In this document: in pieces, positions 17,961-27,674 of the stretch
Position numbering within the stretch: the stretch's first letter is position 1
Layout of the letters: each line of letters opens with the position of its first letter
DNA from: Zunongwangia pacifica
GTDB lineage: Bacteria; Bacteroidota; Bacteroidia; Flavobacteriales; Flavobacteriaceae
NCBI RefSeq assembly: GCF_023499215.1
Contig: NZ_JAKHSK010000032.1
Span: 1-56,697, forward strand
Direction of reading: 5' to 3'
DNA: 56,697 nucleotides
Made by a program: the position numbers and the translations under genes
Notes under the pieces: generated by a model
What the model was told of the DNA's origin: nothing
The model's input: the letters and a program-made list of their open reading frames with translations, nothing else
Database searches by the model: none

Positions 17961-20792
17961 TTACTTAAGTTCTTTTTTTAGGAATCTTGCCGTATGGCTT
18001 TTTTTGTTTTTGGCAACTTCTTCAGGCGTGCCGGTTACGATGACCTCGCCACCGCCTTTTCCGCCTTCAGGGCCAATATCGATAATATGATCTGCCATTT
18101 TTATAACATCCAGATTATGCTCGATAATTAAAACAGTATTCCCTTTATTCGTTAATTTATTAAGGACTTCCATTAAAACCCTAATGTCTTCAAAATGAAG
18201 TCCGGTTGTGGGTTCATCTAAAATATAAAATGTGTTACCGGTATCACGTTTGGATAATTCGGTTGCTAATTTTATACGCTGTGCTTCACCACCAGATAAG
18301 GTGGTACTTTGTTGCCCAAGGGTAACATAGCCTAAACCAACATTTTTAATCGTATTCAGTTTTCTGTAGATCTTCGGAATTGGTTCAAAGAAATCTGTGG
18401 CTTCATCGATGGTCATTTCTAACACATCGGCAATCGATTTTCCTTTATACCGAATTTCTAAAGTTTCGCGGTTAAATCTTTTTCCCTGGCAGGTTTCACA
18501 TTCTACATAAACATCGGGCAGGAAATTCATTTCGATTACCCGAAGTCCGCCACCTTTACAGGTTTCACAACGACCACCTTTTACATTAAAACTAAATCTT
18601 CCCGGTTTGTACCCTCTAATTAAAGCTTCAGGGGTTTTGGCAAAAAGGCTTCTAATTTCAGAAAAAACGCCGGTATACGTCGCCGGGTTACTTCGTGGCG
18701 TACGCCCAATGGGAGACTGGTTAATGTCGATTACTTTATCGATATGTTCTAAACCTTTAATCTTTTTATAAGGTTTTGGTTCTTTAACCCCATTAAAATA
18801 ATGCGCGTTCATAATAGGGTATAGCGTTTCGTTGATTAAAGTAGATTTTCCACTTCCTGAAACCCCGGTTACCGCAATCATTTTACCTAAAGGAAATTCA
18901 ACCGAAACATTCTTCAGATTATTTCCTGTGGCTCCGGTTAGTTTTATCTTTTTCCCGTTGCCTTTTCTTCTTTCCTTGGGAACAGCAATTTCTCGTTTTC
19001 CGCTTAAATAATCGGCGGTAAGCGTTCTGTTCTTTTGCATTTCTGAAGGTGGACCCTGGCTGATAATTTCGCCGCCATGTTTCCCGGCTTTTGGGCCAAT
19101 ATCGATCACATGATCGGCACGCTCTATCATATCCTTATCATGTTCCACAACAATGACAGAATTCCCGATATCACGCAAAGAAACCAGTGAATTAATTAGT
19201 TTTTCGTTATCACGTTGATGCAGACCAATACTTGGTTCATCTAAAATATAAAGCACACCCACCAGTTGAGAGCCTATTTGTGTGGCCAGCCTGATACGCT
19301 GGGCTTCCCCTCCAGATAAGCTTTTAGAACTTCGGTTAAGGCTTAAATAAGTAAGGCCAACATCTTCCAGGAATTGAAGTCGGGTTCTAATCTCTTTTAC
19401 CACTTCAGTAGCGATCTTCTTTTGTTTTTCTGAAAGTCGATCTTCCATATTTTCGAAAAGGGCAACTAAATCGCTAATATCAAGATTCGCTAATTCTGCA
19501 ATGTTTTTACCGTCGATTTTAAAGTACAGTGATTCTTTCTTTAATCTCGTGCCATTACAGGTTGGGCATTCGATCTTATCCATATATTCTTTCGCCCAAC
19601 GGCGTAAAGAAGTAGAGTCGTTATTTTTATAGGTTTCTTCAATAAATGTGGCGACTCCTTCAAAATCGATTTTATATTCGCGGGTAATCCCTAAGGCTTT
19701 TGATTCTTTGCTGAACTTCTCTTTCCCACCATTCATGATCATGTTCATGGCTTCCTGCGGAATTTTTTCGATAGGATCGGTCAGGCTAAAATCAAAACGA
19801 TCGGCAATAAGCTGAAGTTGGGAGAAAACCCAGTTCTTTTTTTGCGGCCCATGCGGTGCTAATCCGCCATTTTTAATCGATTTTGTTTTATCAGGAATAA
19901 TTCGGTCTTCATTCACTTTATAAAGTGTCCCGATTCCGCTACAGCTGGGACAGGCACCTTTTGGTGAATTAAAAGAAAAGGTATTAGGTTCTGGATTCGG
20001 GTAAGAAATTCCTGTGGTAGGACACATTAAATTTCTACTGAAAAACCGAACTTCACCCGTTTCCTGTTCCATGATCATGAGCACATCATCACCATGATAC
20101 ATGGCGGTTTTTATGCTTTCATCCAGGCGCTTTTGCGAGTCGGTATTATCATCGATTTTTAGCCGATCGATTACAATTTCGATATCATGCGTTTTGTATC
20201 GATCCAGCTTCATGCCTTTTACGATATCGCGAATCTCACCATTGGTCCTTACTTTTACAAAACCCTGTTTGGCGATATTTTCGAATAACTCGCGGTAATG
20301 CCCTTTTCTGGAACGTACCACCGGAGCCAAAACACTCACGCGATTGTCTTTATACTGTTCGATAATCAAATCTTTAATCTGAGTATCGGTATAACTTACC
20401 ATTTTCTCACCGGTATTGTAACTATAGGCTTCACCGGCACGGGCAAAAAGCAGTCTTAAAAAATCGTAAATTTCAGTAATCGTACCCACAGTACTACGCG
20501 GATTTTTACTGGTAGTTTTCTGCTCGATCGCAATGACCGGGGAAAGCCCTTCAATTTTATCGACATCGGGACGTTCTAAACCACCAAGAAACTGGCGTGC
20601 GTAGGCAGAAAATGTTTCGATGTAACGGCGCTGGCCTTCGGCATAAATCGTATCAAAAGCAAGAGATGATTTCCCGGAACCTGAAAGTCCCGTAATCACG
20701 ACTAATTTCTCGCGGGGAATTTCTACATCAATATTTTTTAAATTATGAACTCTGGCTCCTAAAACCTCTATTTTTTCTTCAGTTTTCGTCAT
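17961..20792 (-). CDS. uvrA: UvrA, excinuclease ABC subunit A
   Basis: The damage-recognition ATPase of nucleotide excision repair, working with UvrB and UvrC. I start at ATG 20792 ([18 protein letters not shown], 943 residues), as in related flavobacteria. An ATG at 20801 is also possible, but the TTG at 20822 lies upstream of the -7 box. Both ABC modules are complete. Walker A motifs are GLSGSGKSS and GVSGSGKST. Signature motifs are [12 protein letters not shown] and [12 protein letters not shown]. Zinc-finger pairs are CPSC and CPTCNGT, plus CETCKGGG with CETCQGK. No residues are missing. Confidence 0.95.
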   Translation of the reverse strand: MTKTEEKIEVLGARVHNLKNIDVEIPREKLVVITGLSGSGKSSLAFDTIYAEGQRRYIETFSAYARQFLGGLERPDVDKIEGLSPVIAIEQKTTSKNPRSTVGTITEIYDFLRLLFARAGEAYSYNTGEKMVSYTDTQIKDLIIEQYKDNRVSVLAPVVRSRKGHYRELFENIAKQGFVKVRTNGEIRDIVKGMKLDRYKTHDIEIVIDRLKIDDNTDSQKRLDESIKTAMYHGDDVLMIMEQETGEVRFFSRNLMCPTTGISYPNPEPNTFSFNSPKGACPSCSGIGTLYKVNEDRIIPDKTKSIKNGGLAPHGPQKKNWVFSQLQLIADRFDFSLTDPIEKIPQEAMNMIMNGGKEKFSKESKALGITREYKIDFEGVATFIEETYKNNDSTSLRRWAKEYMDKIECPTCNGTRLKKESLYFKIDGKNIAELANLDISDLVALFENMEDRLSEKQKKIATEVVKEIRTRLQFLEDVGLTYLSLNRSSKSLSGGEAQRIRLATQIGSQLVGVLYILDEPSIGLHQRDNEKLINSLVSLRDIGNSVIVVEHDKDMIERADHVIDIGPKAGKHGGEIISQGPPSEMQKNRTLTADYLSGKREIAVPKERRKGNGKKIKLTGATGNNLKNVSVEFPLGKMIAVTGVSGSGKSTLINETLYPIMNAHYFNGVKEPKPYKKIKGLEHIDKVIDINQSPIGRTPRSNPATYTGVFSEIRSLFAKTPEALIRGYKPGRFSFNVKGGRCETCKGGGLRVIEMNFLPDVYVECETCQGKRFNRETLEIRYKGKSIADVLEMTIDEATDFFEPIPKIYRKLNTIKNVGLGYVTLGQQSTTLSGGEAQRIKLATELSKRDTGNTFYILDEPTTGLHFEDIRVLMEVLNKLTNKGNTVLIIEHNLDVIKMADHIIDIGPEGGKGGGEVIVTGTPEEVAKNKKSHTARFLKKELK

Positions 20793-20809
20793 ATTTTTCA
20801 TCAAGATCG

Positions 20810-20817
20810 CAAAGTTA
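20810..20817 (-). promoter_or_regulatory. -7 box TAACTTTG for uvrA
   Basis: On the minus strand TAACTTTG matches TAnnTTTG exactly and lies 9-18 bp before the two candidate ATG codons. The leader would be very short. No convincing TTG is seen at -33. Confidence 0.5.
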
Positions 20818-20910
20818 CTCAATGCATTGCTAACTAAAAAGTAAGCATGGTTTCACCATTGTTAATTTCAATCTAAATTTGGGTAATTTTTTTGGAAATT
20901 AGATTAATAA

Positions 20911-21504
20911 TTACTGTTCCAGTAGTTCTTTTTTCCGTTGTTGAGAAAAAGCTTCAAGTTCAGCAAAAAATCTATAGAATTCATCTTTAAATTCTTTGTA
21001 ATACTCACGAAGTTCGTTTACAGATTCGTCCATTTTCGATTTAAAACTGGTGCGCTGGTTCATTTGTGATAAAATAAGCCCAATTCCGTCTATCGTCGAG
21101 TAGGTAAGCAGCCAATTGTGTTCAATCATGTGAGGCATAAAGTTTTTTACGCGTTTGGGTAAAACTTCTGGATGGCTTTGGATGAGATTGTAAAAATCCT
21201 GACTGTATTTTTCTAATTTCGTTTCGTGAAAATCCTGCCAGTTCGCAGCTAGAAAATGATCGTATAAAATATCGACAATCACCGTGCTGTAATGCGAGTA
21301 TTTATCGAAAAGCCGGTGAACACTCTGATGTACAATAGGATGGGAATCGGTAAACTCATCAATATTACGATGTAGCGTGATTCCCTGCTGGATAGGCACT
21401 GGATAGTCTAAATATTGTTTTCCTTTTACAGAATCGGCGATAAAATTACCGATTTTTAGCATATCGTTTTCGCCAGAAAGGTAAATGTGGGCAAGATAAT
21501 TCAT
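20911..21504 (-). CDS. Acyl carrier protein phosphodiesterase-like protein (AcpH/DUF479)
   Basis: A protein of about 197 residues from ATG 21504 (MNYLAHIYLSGEND). It has the order seen in AcpH proteins: NYLAHIYLS at the N-terminus, GNFIADSVKGK (about residues 20-30), GITLHRNIDEFTDSHP (about 42-57) and DILYDHFLAANW. Conserved His and Asp residues in an HD-like fold hydrolyse the 4'-phosphopantetheine from acyl carrier protein. It lies upstream of and in the same direction as uvrA, and divergent from glmM. Confidence 0.85.
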   Translation of the reverse strand: MNYLAHIYLSGENDMLKIGNFIADSVKGKQYLDYPVPIQQGITLHRNIDEFTDSHPIVHQSVHRLFDKYSHYSTVIVDILYDHFLAANWQDFHETKLEKYSQDFYNLIQSHPEVLPKRVKNFMPHMIEHNWLLTYSTIDGIGLILSQMNQRTSFKSKMDESVNELREYYKEFKDEFYRFFAELEAFSQQRKKELLEQ

Positions 21505-21547
21505 TGCCACAAGATAGGGAATCTACTTCATTAAGTTTTGTTAAGAT

Positions 21548-21578
21548 TTTGAGCGGGTACTGCTTCCTGTTATATTTG
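21548..21578 (+). promoter_or_regulatory. Consensus promoter of glmM
   Basis: TTTG (21548-21551), a 19-bp spacer and TATATTTG (21571-21578) fit both parts of the Bacteroidota promoter. The start codon is 44 bp further. Confidence 0.8.
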
Positions 21579-21622
21579 TAGAGAAGCTAAAAACAGCTTT
21601 TAGAAACAAACAAACTTAGAAC

Positions 21623-23008
21623 ATGAGCTTAATAAAATCTATTTCAGGAATTCGTGGAACCATTGGCGGTAAAATTGGCGATAATCTAACACCCATCGAT
21701 ACCGTAAAATTTGCTGCTGCTTATGGAACCTGGTTAAAATGGACTTCAGATAAGGAAAATTTAAAAGTTGTGATTGGGCGTGATGCCAGGATTTCTGGTA
21801 GTATGATCCAGCAACTCACGGTAAATACGCTAATAGGATTAGGGATCGATGTAGTGGATATCGATCTATCGACCACGCCAACCGTAGAAATTGCGGTGCC
21901 TTTGGAAGGTGCCGATGGCGGAATCATCCTTACGGCGAGTCATAACCCAAAGCAATGGAACGCCTTAAAATTACTGAATAGAAAAGGGGAATTTCTAAGT
22001 GGGGAAGACGGCGCTAAAATCCTGGAAATTGCCGAAAGCGATGATTTTAATTTTGCTGAAGTGGATGATCTGGGAAAAATCACCAAAATCGATGATTATA
22101 TCGATCGACATATCGAGGAAGTTTTAAAACTGAAATTAATTGATTCTGAAAAAATTAAATCGGCTAAGTTTAAAGTAGTGGTGGATGCGGTGAATTCTAC
22201 CGGTGGAATTGCGATTCCAAAACTATTGAAAAAGTTAGGGGCTGAGGTGGTGGAGTTATATTGTGAACCCAATGGTCATTTCCCCCATAATCCCGAACCT
22301 TTAAAAGAGCATCTGGCTGATATTTGTGAATTGGTTAAAAAGGAAAATGCCGATTTTGGAGTAGTGGTAGATCCAGATGTAGATCGTTTGGCATTTATCG
22401 ATGAAAATGGCGAAATGTTTGGTGAAGAATATACCTTAGTAGCCTGCGCAGATTACGTATTGGGCAAGACCCCCGGAGATACGGTGAGTAATTTATCCTC
22501 TTCCAGAGCTTTACGCGATATTACCCAAAAACATGGCAGAAATTACAAAGCCAGTGCCGTAGGCGAAGTAAATGTGGTAACGCTAATGAAAGAAACCAAG
22601 GCGGTAATTGGGGGTGAAGGTAATGGCGGAATTATTTATCCTGAAGCGCATTATGGGCGTGATAGTTTAGTAGGTGTCGCTTTATTTTTAACGCATTTAG
22701 CAGAGAAAAGTATAAAAGTTTCTGAATTAAGAGCGGAATATCCTGCTTATTTTATGAGCAAAAACAAGATTGAATTGACTCCGCAAATCGATGTCGATGC
22801 TATTTTAAAGGCTATGGAAGAAAAGTACGCCAACGAAGAAATTAGTACGGTTGATGGTGTGAAAATTGACTTTCCTGAAAATTGGGTACACTTAAGAAAA
22901 TCGAATACCGAACCGATTATTAGAATTTATACTGAAGCTAAGTCACAGCAAAAAGCCGATGAACTTGCACAACAAATGATAGGGGAGATTAAGGAGATTG
23001 TGGGTTGA
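21623..23008 (+). CDS. glmM: Phosphoglucosamine mutase
   Basis: Converts glucosamine-6-phosphate to glucosamine-1-phosphate for UDP-GlcNAc, and so for peptidoglycan and LPS. The 461 residues fit the alpha-D-phosphohexomutase family. The phospho-serine loop is TASHNPKQWNALK (about residues 100-112), the metal loop DPDVDRLAF, and the sugar-binding GEGNGG. The C-terminal KSNTEPIIRIYTEA is the phosphate-binding loop. It has its own strong promoter. The phosphomannomutase side activity of some homologues cannot be excluded. Confidence 0.92.
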   Translation: MSLIKSISGIRGTIGGKIGDNLTPIDTVKFAAAYGTWLKWTSDKENLKVVIGRDARISGSMIQQLTVNTLIGLGIDVVDIDLSTTPTVEIAVPLEGADGGIILTASHNPKQWNALKLLNRKGEFLSGEDGAKILEIAESDDFNFAEVDDLGKITKIDDYIDRHIEEVLKLKLIDSEKIKSAKFKVVVDAVNSTGGIAIPKLLKKLGAEVVELYCEPNGHFPHNPEPLKEHLADICELVKKENADFGVVVDPDVDRLAFIDENGEMFGEEYTLVACADYVLGKTPGDTVSNLSSSRALRDITQKHGRNYKASAVGEVNVVTLMKETKAVIGGEGNGGIIYPEAHYGRDSLVGVALFLTHLAEKSIKVSELRAEYPAYFMSKNKIELTPQIDVDAILKAMEEKYANEEISTVDGVKIDFPENWVHLRKSNTEPIIRIYTEAKSQQKADELAQQMIGEIKEIVG

Positions 23009-23298
23009 TTCTGGCTACGGTTTATAGTTTGAAATAGCTGTCAGTCCGATTTTAATGTAGGATAGCGGAATTGAAATTGTACCGAGAACCAGATTGAAGT
23101 TAGCGTTTTAAAATCACTTCTCAATACAACGAATCTTTTCGTTTTAATCTAAGATTTGTTACGGGAATTGAGCATTTTAGAAAGAAAGTAAAGTGTAATG
23201 AATCTTGATTGATTTATGGTTGAGGTATGTTATAGATGTATTGCTTCAAAAATTCAAAAGACTAGAGAATCAGAAATAACAGTTGAAAATAAAAAAAT

Positions 23299-23805
23299 AT
23301 GAATGGTTTTTTAATTCTGGTTTTTCTATTTCTCTTTTTAGTTTGGTTTTTTTTATCAAAATTTATTTTTTATCCACTTTTTTTCAAACCAAAATTTTTA
23401 ATTGATGATGCGAAGGCTTTTTTGGAAGAAAAAGATTGCTCGTTTTTAGCCATAACTACAGTTAGTAAATCAACAGCTTTAGCGTATTTTTCTAACCTTA
23501 AGAAAGGCTTTTCAATAGATGATTTAATAAAAGTACGATCTCATTTTAAGTTAATAGCACTTGCTGCCGATGAATCCAGTCTTGAAGTTTTTTATGTTCA
23601 AATCACTAAATATTGGGGTTTACCGTTTTCTAAAAATCAGATGAAATTTAATCGAAAGAAGTCATCTGAAATTTCAGCAGAAGAAAAAGAACAGTATTTG
23701 CAAAAGCGGGCATATTTTACAAATCAATGTCCTGCTTGTAAGGCTTCTATATCGAATAAAGATGAGATTTGCCCTAACTGCGGATTATTTTTAAACGTAG
23801 AATAG
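23299..23805 (+). CDS. Membrane-anchored zinc-ribbon protein, unknown function
   Basis: A 168-residue protein that I do not assign to a named family. The first 30 residues form one long hydrophobic helix (FLILVFLFLFLVWFFLSKF). A soluble middle follows. The C-terminus holds a zinc ribbon with CPAC at about residues 144-147 and CPNCG at about 158-162. Such ribbons commonly close small membrane proteins. The region is unusually AT-rich. It is a single gene, closed by the terminator at 23825. Confidence 0.65.
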   Translation: MNGFLILVFLFLFLVWFFLSKFIFYPLFFKPKFLIDDAKAFLEEKDCSFLAITTVSKSTALAYFSNLKKGFSIDDLIKVRSHFKLIALAADESSLEVFYVQITKYWGLPFSKNQMKFNRKKSSEISAEEKEQYLQKRAYFTNQCPACKASISNKDEICPNCGLFLNVE

Positions 23806-23824
23806 TTTTTAAAACATTATAAAG

Positions 23825-23872
23825 CCTCACAGGTTTATCCCGTATAGCTATCGGGACTGTGAGGTTTGTTTT
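23825..23872 (+). terminator. Terminator with nested palindrome
   Basis: Outer arms CCTCACAG (23825-23832) and CTGTGAGG (23857-23864), inner arms TCCCG and CGGGA around TATAGCTAT, then a T run. The outer arm is the same as in the hairpin at 130-164. Confidence 0.8.
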
Positions 23873-24003
23873 TTAATGAAATTTCTCAACTTGTAGATCG
23901 TCTGTTTTTAAGGCAGCGGTGAAATGACATTTTTTGATCATTGTTTACTGTTTATTGCTAATTGATCACTGCATACTGCTACTGTTCACTGTAAACTTCG
24001 CAT

Positions 24004-24906
24004 TTAGCGAACTACCGCATTCTCTGGGATAGGAGCGTTACGATGTTTAAAGCGTTTATGCGTCCAAAGGTAATATTGGGGGTGTGCATTGATTTGTGCT
24101 TCTAATCGATCACGAAACGAAGTGGTGATAAAAAATTCAGGTTCAGATTGTGGATTATCGGTAATCTTTTTTAACCGTGCCTGGTAGAATCCTCGTTTTA
24201 CTTTTTCGACCTCCAGATAATATACCGGCATATCGAAATCTCTTGCCAGCTTTTCAGATCCTGTAAAAAACGGAACTTTAATTCCCATAAAATCGGTCCA
24301 GAACTTATAATTTGCCCTTTTTGGGGTTTGATCGGCGATCATTCCGTAGATTCCGTTTAAGTGATTTTTCTGATGCCGCGCAACAATGCTTACCACACGA
24401 TGAGATTCGATCATTTCGGTATTAAATTTTCCGCGGATATCTTTAATGAGTTTATCAAAATGTTTATTTCGAATACGTTTATAAATTCCGTGTCCTTTTA
24501 GTTTTAGTCCATACAATTCCATAGAGATCATCCATTCATAACTGGCATAATGTCCGCACATCACCAAAACACCTTTTCCCAGATTGTTTACCGTCTCGAT
24601 ATCTTCAGGATGGGTAAAAACAAAGCGCTTTTTTAACTGGGCTTCAGAAATTGTCAGCGTTTTTACCATCTCTAAAAACATATCACACATGTGATGATAA
24701 AATTTCTTTTTGATGCTATTGAGTTCACTTTCAGGTTTTTCGGGAAAAGCCAGTTTCAGGTTTTTTTCAACGGTTTTTTTGCGGTAACCAATAATATAAT
24801 AGACCAAAATATAGATAAGGTCTGAGAAGAAATAAAAAAGGCGAAACGGTAAAATAGAAATTAACCAAAGTAGAGGATAAACCAGCCAGAAAACAAATCC
24901 CTGCAT
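24004..24906 (-). CDS. Lipid A acyltransferase family protein (LpxL/HtrB-like)
   Basis: A 300-residue inner-membrane enzyme that adds a secondary acyl chain to lipid A. An N-terminal hydrophobic anchor (about residues 3-40) is followed by the acyltransferase core with the HxxxxE-type catalytic motif in GHYASYEW (about residues 118-125). GIYGMIADQTPKRANYKFWTDFMG (from about 183) is the substrate-pocket stretch, and YYLWTHKRFKHR is the usual C-terminal motif. It is divergent from the rhomboid gene, with a shared palindromic promoter. Confidence 0.88.
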   Translation of the reverse strand: MQGFVFWLVYPLLWLISILPFRLFYFFSDLIYILVYYIIGYRKKTVEKNLKLAFPEKPESELNSIKKKFYHHMCDMFLEMVKTLTISEAQLKKRFVFTHPEDIETVNNLGKGVLVMCGHYASYEWMISMELYGLKLKGHGIYKRIRNKHFDKLIKDIRGKFNTEMIESHRVVSIVARHQKNHLNGIYGMIADQTPKRANYKFWTDFMGIKVPFFTGSEKLARDFDMPVYYLEVEKVKRGFYQARLKKITDNPQSEPEFFITTSFRDRLEAQINAHPQYYLWTHKRFKHRNAPIPENAVVR

Positions 24907-24920
24907 AAAAAAACTTTCAG

Positions 24921-24939
24921 CAAATATATGGTATATTTG
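24921..24939. promoter_or_regulatory. Palindromic back-to-back -7 boxes for lpxL-like and rhomboid genes
   Basis: CAAATATA-TGG-TATATTTG is a perfect inverted repeat. Read on the minus strand it gives TATATTTG for the acyltransferase gene; on the plus strand it gives TATATTTG for the rhomboid gene. The two boxes are 3 bp apart, so RNA polymerase cannot occupy both at once. Confidence 0.7.
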
Positions 24940-24958
24940 AATTTAAACAGCAACAGGT

Positions 24959-25606
24959 ATGGGCAATTTAGAATTGGTGACGATCATCATTATCGCGGCA
25001 AACGTGATTATTTCTTTTAAGGGCTTTAATGATCCAGAGTTTTTCCACAAGTATAAATTTAATATCGCTGATATTAGAAGTGGTAAAAAATACCAGATCT
25101 TAACTTCAGGTTTTCTGCATATAGATCATGCCCATTTATTTGTGAATATGCTTACCCTTTACTTTTTCGCAGATGCGGTGCTATTTTTTTTAGGAACGGT
25201 AAAGTTTCTAGTGGTCTATGTGATTAGCTTAATATTGGGTAATTTACTTTCCCTTTATTTTCATAAAAATGAATGGAATTATACTGCTGTTGGCGCCAGT
25301 GGGGCGGTAATGGGCATTTTATATTCGGCCATTTTACTAAATCCAGATATGATGCTTGGATTGTTTTTTATTATCCCAATTCCCGCTTATTTGTTTGGTA
25401 TTGGTTATTTGTTGTATACGATTTATGGCATGAAGAGTAGGAGGGATAGTATTGGTCACGATGCTCACTTTGGCGGTGCGGTTGGAGGATATTTATCAAC
25501 AATTATTTTAGCACCTTACGTGTTAGAAGCTCATCTTATGATGGTTATCCTTTTGGCAGTACCTATTGTTATTTTATTTGTACTTCATCGTAGCGGGAAA
25601 ATATAG
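24959..25606 (+). CDS. Rhomboid family intramembrane serine protease
   Basis: A 215-residue protein with about six transmembrane helices. The active serine is in GASGAVMG (about residues 112-119) and the histidine partner in GHDAHFGGAVGGY (about 161-173). HLFVNM (about 59-64) supplies the conserved His and Asn of the oxyanion region. All catalytic elements are present. The ATG follows the promoter box by about 20 bp. The substrate is unknown. Confidence 0.9.
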   Translation: MGNLELVTIIIIAANVIISFKGFNDPEFFHKYKFNIADIRSGKKYQILTSGFLHIDHAHLFVNMLTLYFFADAVLFFLGTVKFLVVYVISLILGNLLSLYFHKNEWNYTAVGASGAVMGILYSAILLNPDMMLGLFFIIPIPAYLFGIGYLLYTIYGMKSRRDSIGHDAHFGGAVGGYLSTIILAPYVLEAHLMMVILLAVPIVILFVLHRSGKI

Positions 25607-25655
25607 TTTGGTATTGTATTTGGAATACATCTTCTAAATAATAAAAACCAATCTT

Positions 25656-26330
25656 ATGAAAAAGTTAGTGCTATTACTGGCAATTGTGACCAGCGCGGGT
25701 TTAACTGCCCAAAATTCGACTGAAAGAAATACGGTTACGGTAACCGGAGAAGGAAAAGTTATGGTTGTTCCAGATCAGGTAACTATTAATTCCAGAATTG
25801 AAACGGAAGGTTTAGACCCTACAGACGTAAAAAAGGAAAATGATAAAATAGCCAATAGTATCTTTAAATATTTAAAATCTCAGGGTGTGCCTGAAAAGAA
25901 TATTCAAACGGAATATATGAACCTGAATAAGCGCACCGATTATAATACCAAAGAAGAAACTTATGTAGCGAATCAGTCGATCTCAATAAAACTTGACGAT
26001 TTAAAGAATTACGAAAAAATCATGCAGGGATTATTGAAGAATGGCCTAAACCGAATTAACGGCGTGGAATTTTCTTCTTCTAAAATTGAAGAATATCAAA
26101 AAGAAGCCCGAAAAAAAGCGGTTTTAGATGCAAAACAAAAGGCAGAGGATTTAGTAGAAGCTTTAGATCAAAAAGTTGGTAAAGCGGTAATGATCTCTGA
26201 AAATGGTGGGAATATTTATCCTGTAATGCAAATGGCTGAAATGAAATCTTCACGAGCCGATCAACAAACCATAGCTCCCGGAGAGATGGAAATTGGTGTA
26301 AATGTAAATATAAGTTTCCAGTTATTTTAA
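25656..26330 (+). CDS. SIMPL domain (DUF541) secreted protein
   Basis: A 224-residue exported protein; the signal peptide is MKKLVLLLAIVTSAGLTA (cleavage before QN). The mature part begins TVTVTGEGKVMVVPDQVTI, the hallmark of the SIMPL/BP26 family. EARKKAVLDAKQKAEDLVEAL (about residues 148-168) is the conserved helix. BP26-like proteins form periplasmic oligomeric channels or rings; the role here is unknown. It lies 49 bp after the rhomboid gene, so co-transcription is possible. Confidence 0.88.
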   Translation: MKKLVLLLAIVTSAGLTAQNSTERNTVTVTGEGKVMVVPDQVTINSRIETEGLDPTDVKKENDKIANSIFKYLKSQGVPEKNIQTEYMNLNKRTDYNTKEETYVANQSISIKLDDLKNYEKIMQGLLKNGLNRINGVEFSSSKIEEYQKEARKKAVLDAKQKAEDLVEALDQKVGKAVMISENGGNIYPVMQMAEMKSSRADQQTIAPGEMEIGVNVNISFQLF

Positions 26331-26365
26331 TTTGAAGTTGCTTCAGATATTTAATTAGTTAAATG

Positions 26366-26395
26366 AAAAAATCCCCGGCTTGCCGGGGATTTTTG
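26366..26395. terminator. Bidirectional terminator between SIMPL and tlpA-like genes
   Basis: ATCCCCGGC and GCCGGGGAT pair perfectly around a 2-base loop, with AAAAA before and TTTTT after. It serves two convergent genes. Confidence 0.9.
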
Positions 26396-26418
26396 ATGTT
26401 TGATATTTTCAGAAACAA

Positions 26419-27546
26419 TTATTTAGCATCTTCTAAAAGTTCTCCTATCCGTTTATCTAAAGCTTCTTCACCACGTACATCGCGATCTACGATTACGCCG
26501 TTTTCATCTAAGATAAAAGTAGCGGGGATAGCACGAATTCCGTATTTTTTAGCAATAGGATCATCCCAAAATTTAAGGTTCGATACATGGTTCCAAACAA
26601 GACCATCAGCCTCAATAGCTTCCAGCCATTTATCTTTTTCGTTAGGCTTGTCTAAAGAAACACTAATAATGTTTAGCCCTTTATCATGGTATTTATTATA
26701 CACTTTTACCACGTTTGGATTTTCTTTTCTACAAGGCTTACACCATGCCGCCCAAAAATCGATAATGGTTACTTTTCCCAAAGCATCAGCTAAAGCAAGT
26801 TCTTCACCTTCAGGTGTTGGACCACTAAAATCTGGAGCTTTGCTACCAATTTCTGTAGCCGTCATCGATTCTAATTGCTTTCCTAACATAGCGCCAAGTG
26901 CCGTATTCTTAACTTCTTCGTTTAAAGAATCATATATTTCTTTAAGTTCTTTAACAGAGATACCGGGCATTCTTAAAAGGTCTACAAGTGCCATAACCGA
27001 TACAAATGCATCTTTATTTTCTTTAGCAATTTGTTTTTTGAATACCTTATCGTTATCCATAATTTCTGTTTGCGTATTCTGTAAAGTTTCTAGTTTCGTA
27101 GAATCCTTACTTTGATACGCAGCTTGCATTTCCATTCTAAGACTACTAACTTCTTTATTTATGGATTGCATATTTTCCATGTATTCGTTTAGAAGCTCAT
27201 TTTGTTTTCCACCTTTTTTCTTAGAGGCTTGTATACTGTCTTTATATAAAGTGAAGTCGATATTTTCGTTTTCGGTAATGAAAAGAACCATACCGTTAAT
27301 ACCTTCAACTTCAAGATAACCTAAATTAGGACTTTCTACATCGGCAAAGTCGGCTTTAAATTTACCATTTTCGATAGTGGCAGAATCGATTCTTTCTGGG
27401 CGTTGATTTAACTCCTTTAATTCAGAAAAATAAACCTTTTTACCATTCTCAATTCCTTCAGCCTTTCCTGAGATTGAAAACCCCTGATCTTTTTCGCATC
27501 CGGTTAGTATAACCAATAAACTAGCTATTCCTATTAATTTTCGCAT
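26419..27546 (-). CDS. TlpA-family thiol-disulfide reductase lipoprotein with DUF4369
   Basis: A 375-residue envelope protein. The N-terminus is a lipoprotein signal with lipobox LTGC (Cys17). Residues about 20-115 match DUF4369, and about 120-230 is helical and charged. The C-terminal thioredoxin domain carries the redox motif WAAWCKPCRKEN, and GIRAIPATFILDENG includes the cis-proline. It likely reduces disulfides in the periplasm, as in cytochrome maturation or general redox upkeep. A -7 box (TACTTTTG) is 20 bp upstream. Confidence 0.9.
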   Translation of the reverse strand: MRKLIGIASLLVILTGCEKDQGFSISGKAEGIENGKKVYFSELKELNQRPERIDSATIENGKFKADFADVESPNLGYLEVEGINGMVLFITENENIDFTLYKDSIQASKKKGGKQNELLNEYMENMQSINKEVSSLRMEMQAAYQSKDSTKLETLQNTQTEIMDNDKVFKKQIAKENKDAFVSVMALVDLLRMPGISVKELKEIYDSLNEEVKNTALGAMLGKQLESMTATEIGSKAPDFSGPTPEGEELALADALGKVTIIDFWAAWCKPCRKENPNVVKVYNKYHDKGLNIISVSLDKPNEKDKWLEAIEADGLVWNHVSNLKFWDDPIAKKYGIRAIPATFILDENGVIVDRDVRGEEALDKRIGELLEDAK

Positions 27547-27566
27547 GATTAAATATTAATTTTGTG

Positions 27567-27574
27567 CAAAAGTA
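27567..27574 (-). promoter_or_regulatory. -7 box TACTTTTG for the tlpA-like gene
   Basis: Minus-strand TACTTTTG is an exact TAnnTTTG match, 20 bp before the ATG. No clear -33 TTG is seen at the expected distance. Confidence 0.5.
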
Positions 27575-27674
27575 ATGAACTGGACGCTGAAAGCGGTGTG
27601 ATTCTTGCAAAAGTTTTGTAATTTAAACTCGTATACTATTTTAGAATAATTTACGGCCCAATAATTAAGATAAA

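Noticed and set aside
20793-20822. Longer UvrA starting at TTG 20822
   Set aside because: The -7 box at 20810-20817 lies after this start; the ATG at 20792 fits family N-termini.
26363-27115. 250-residue frame on the plus strand over the tlpA-like gene
   Set aside because: It is the reverse of a clear thioredoxin-fold gene, begins in a terminator hairpin and has low-complexity Ser-rich sequence.
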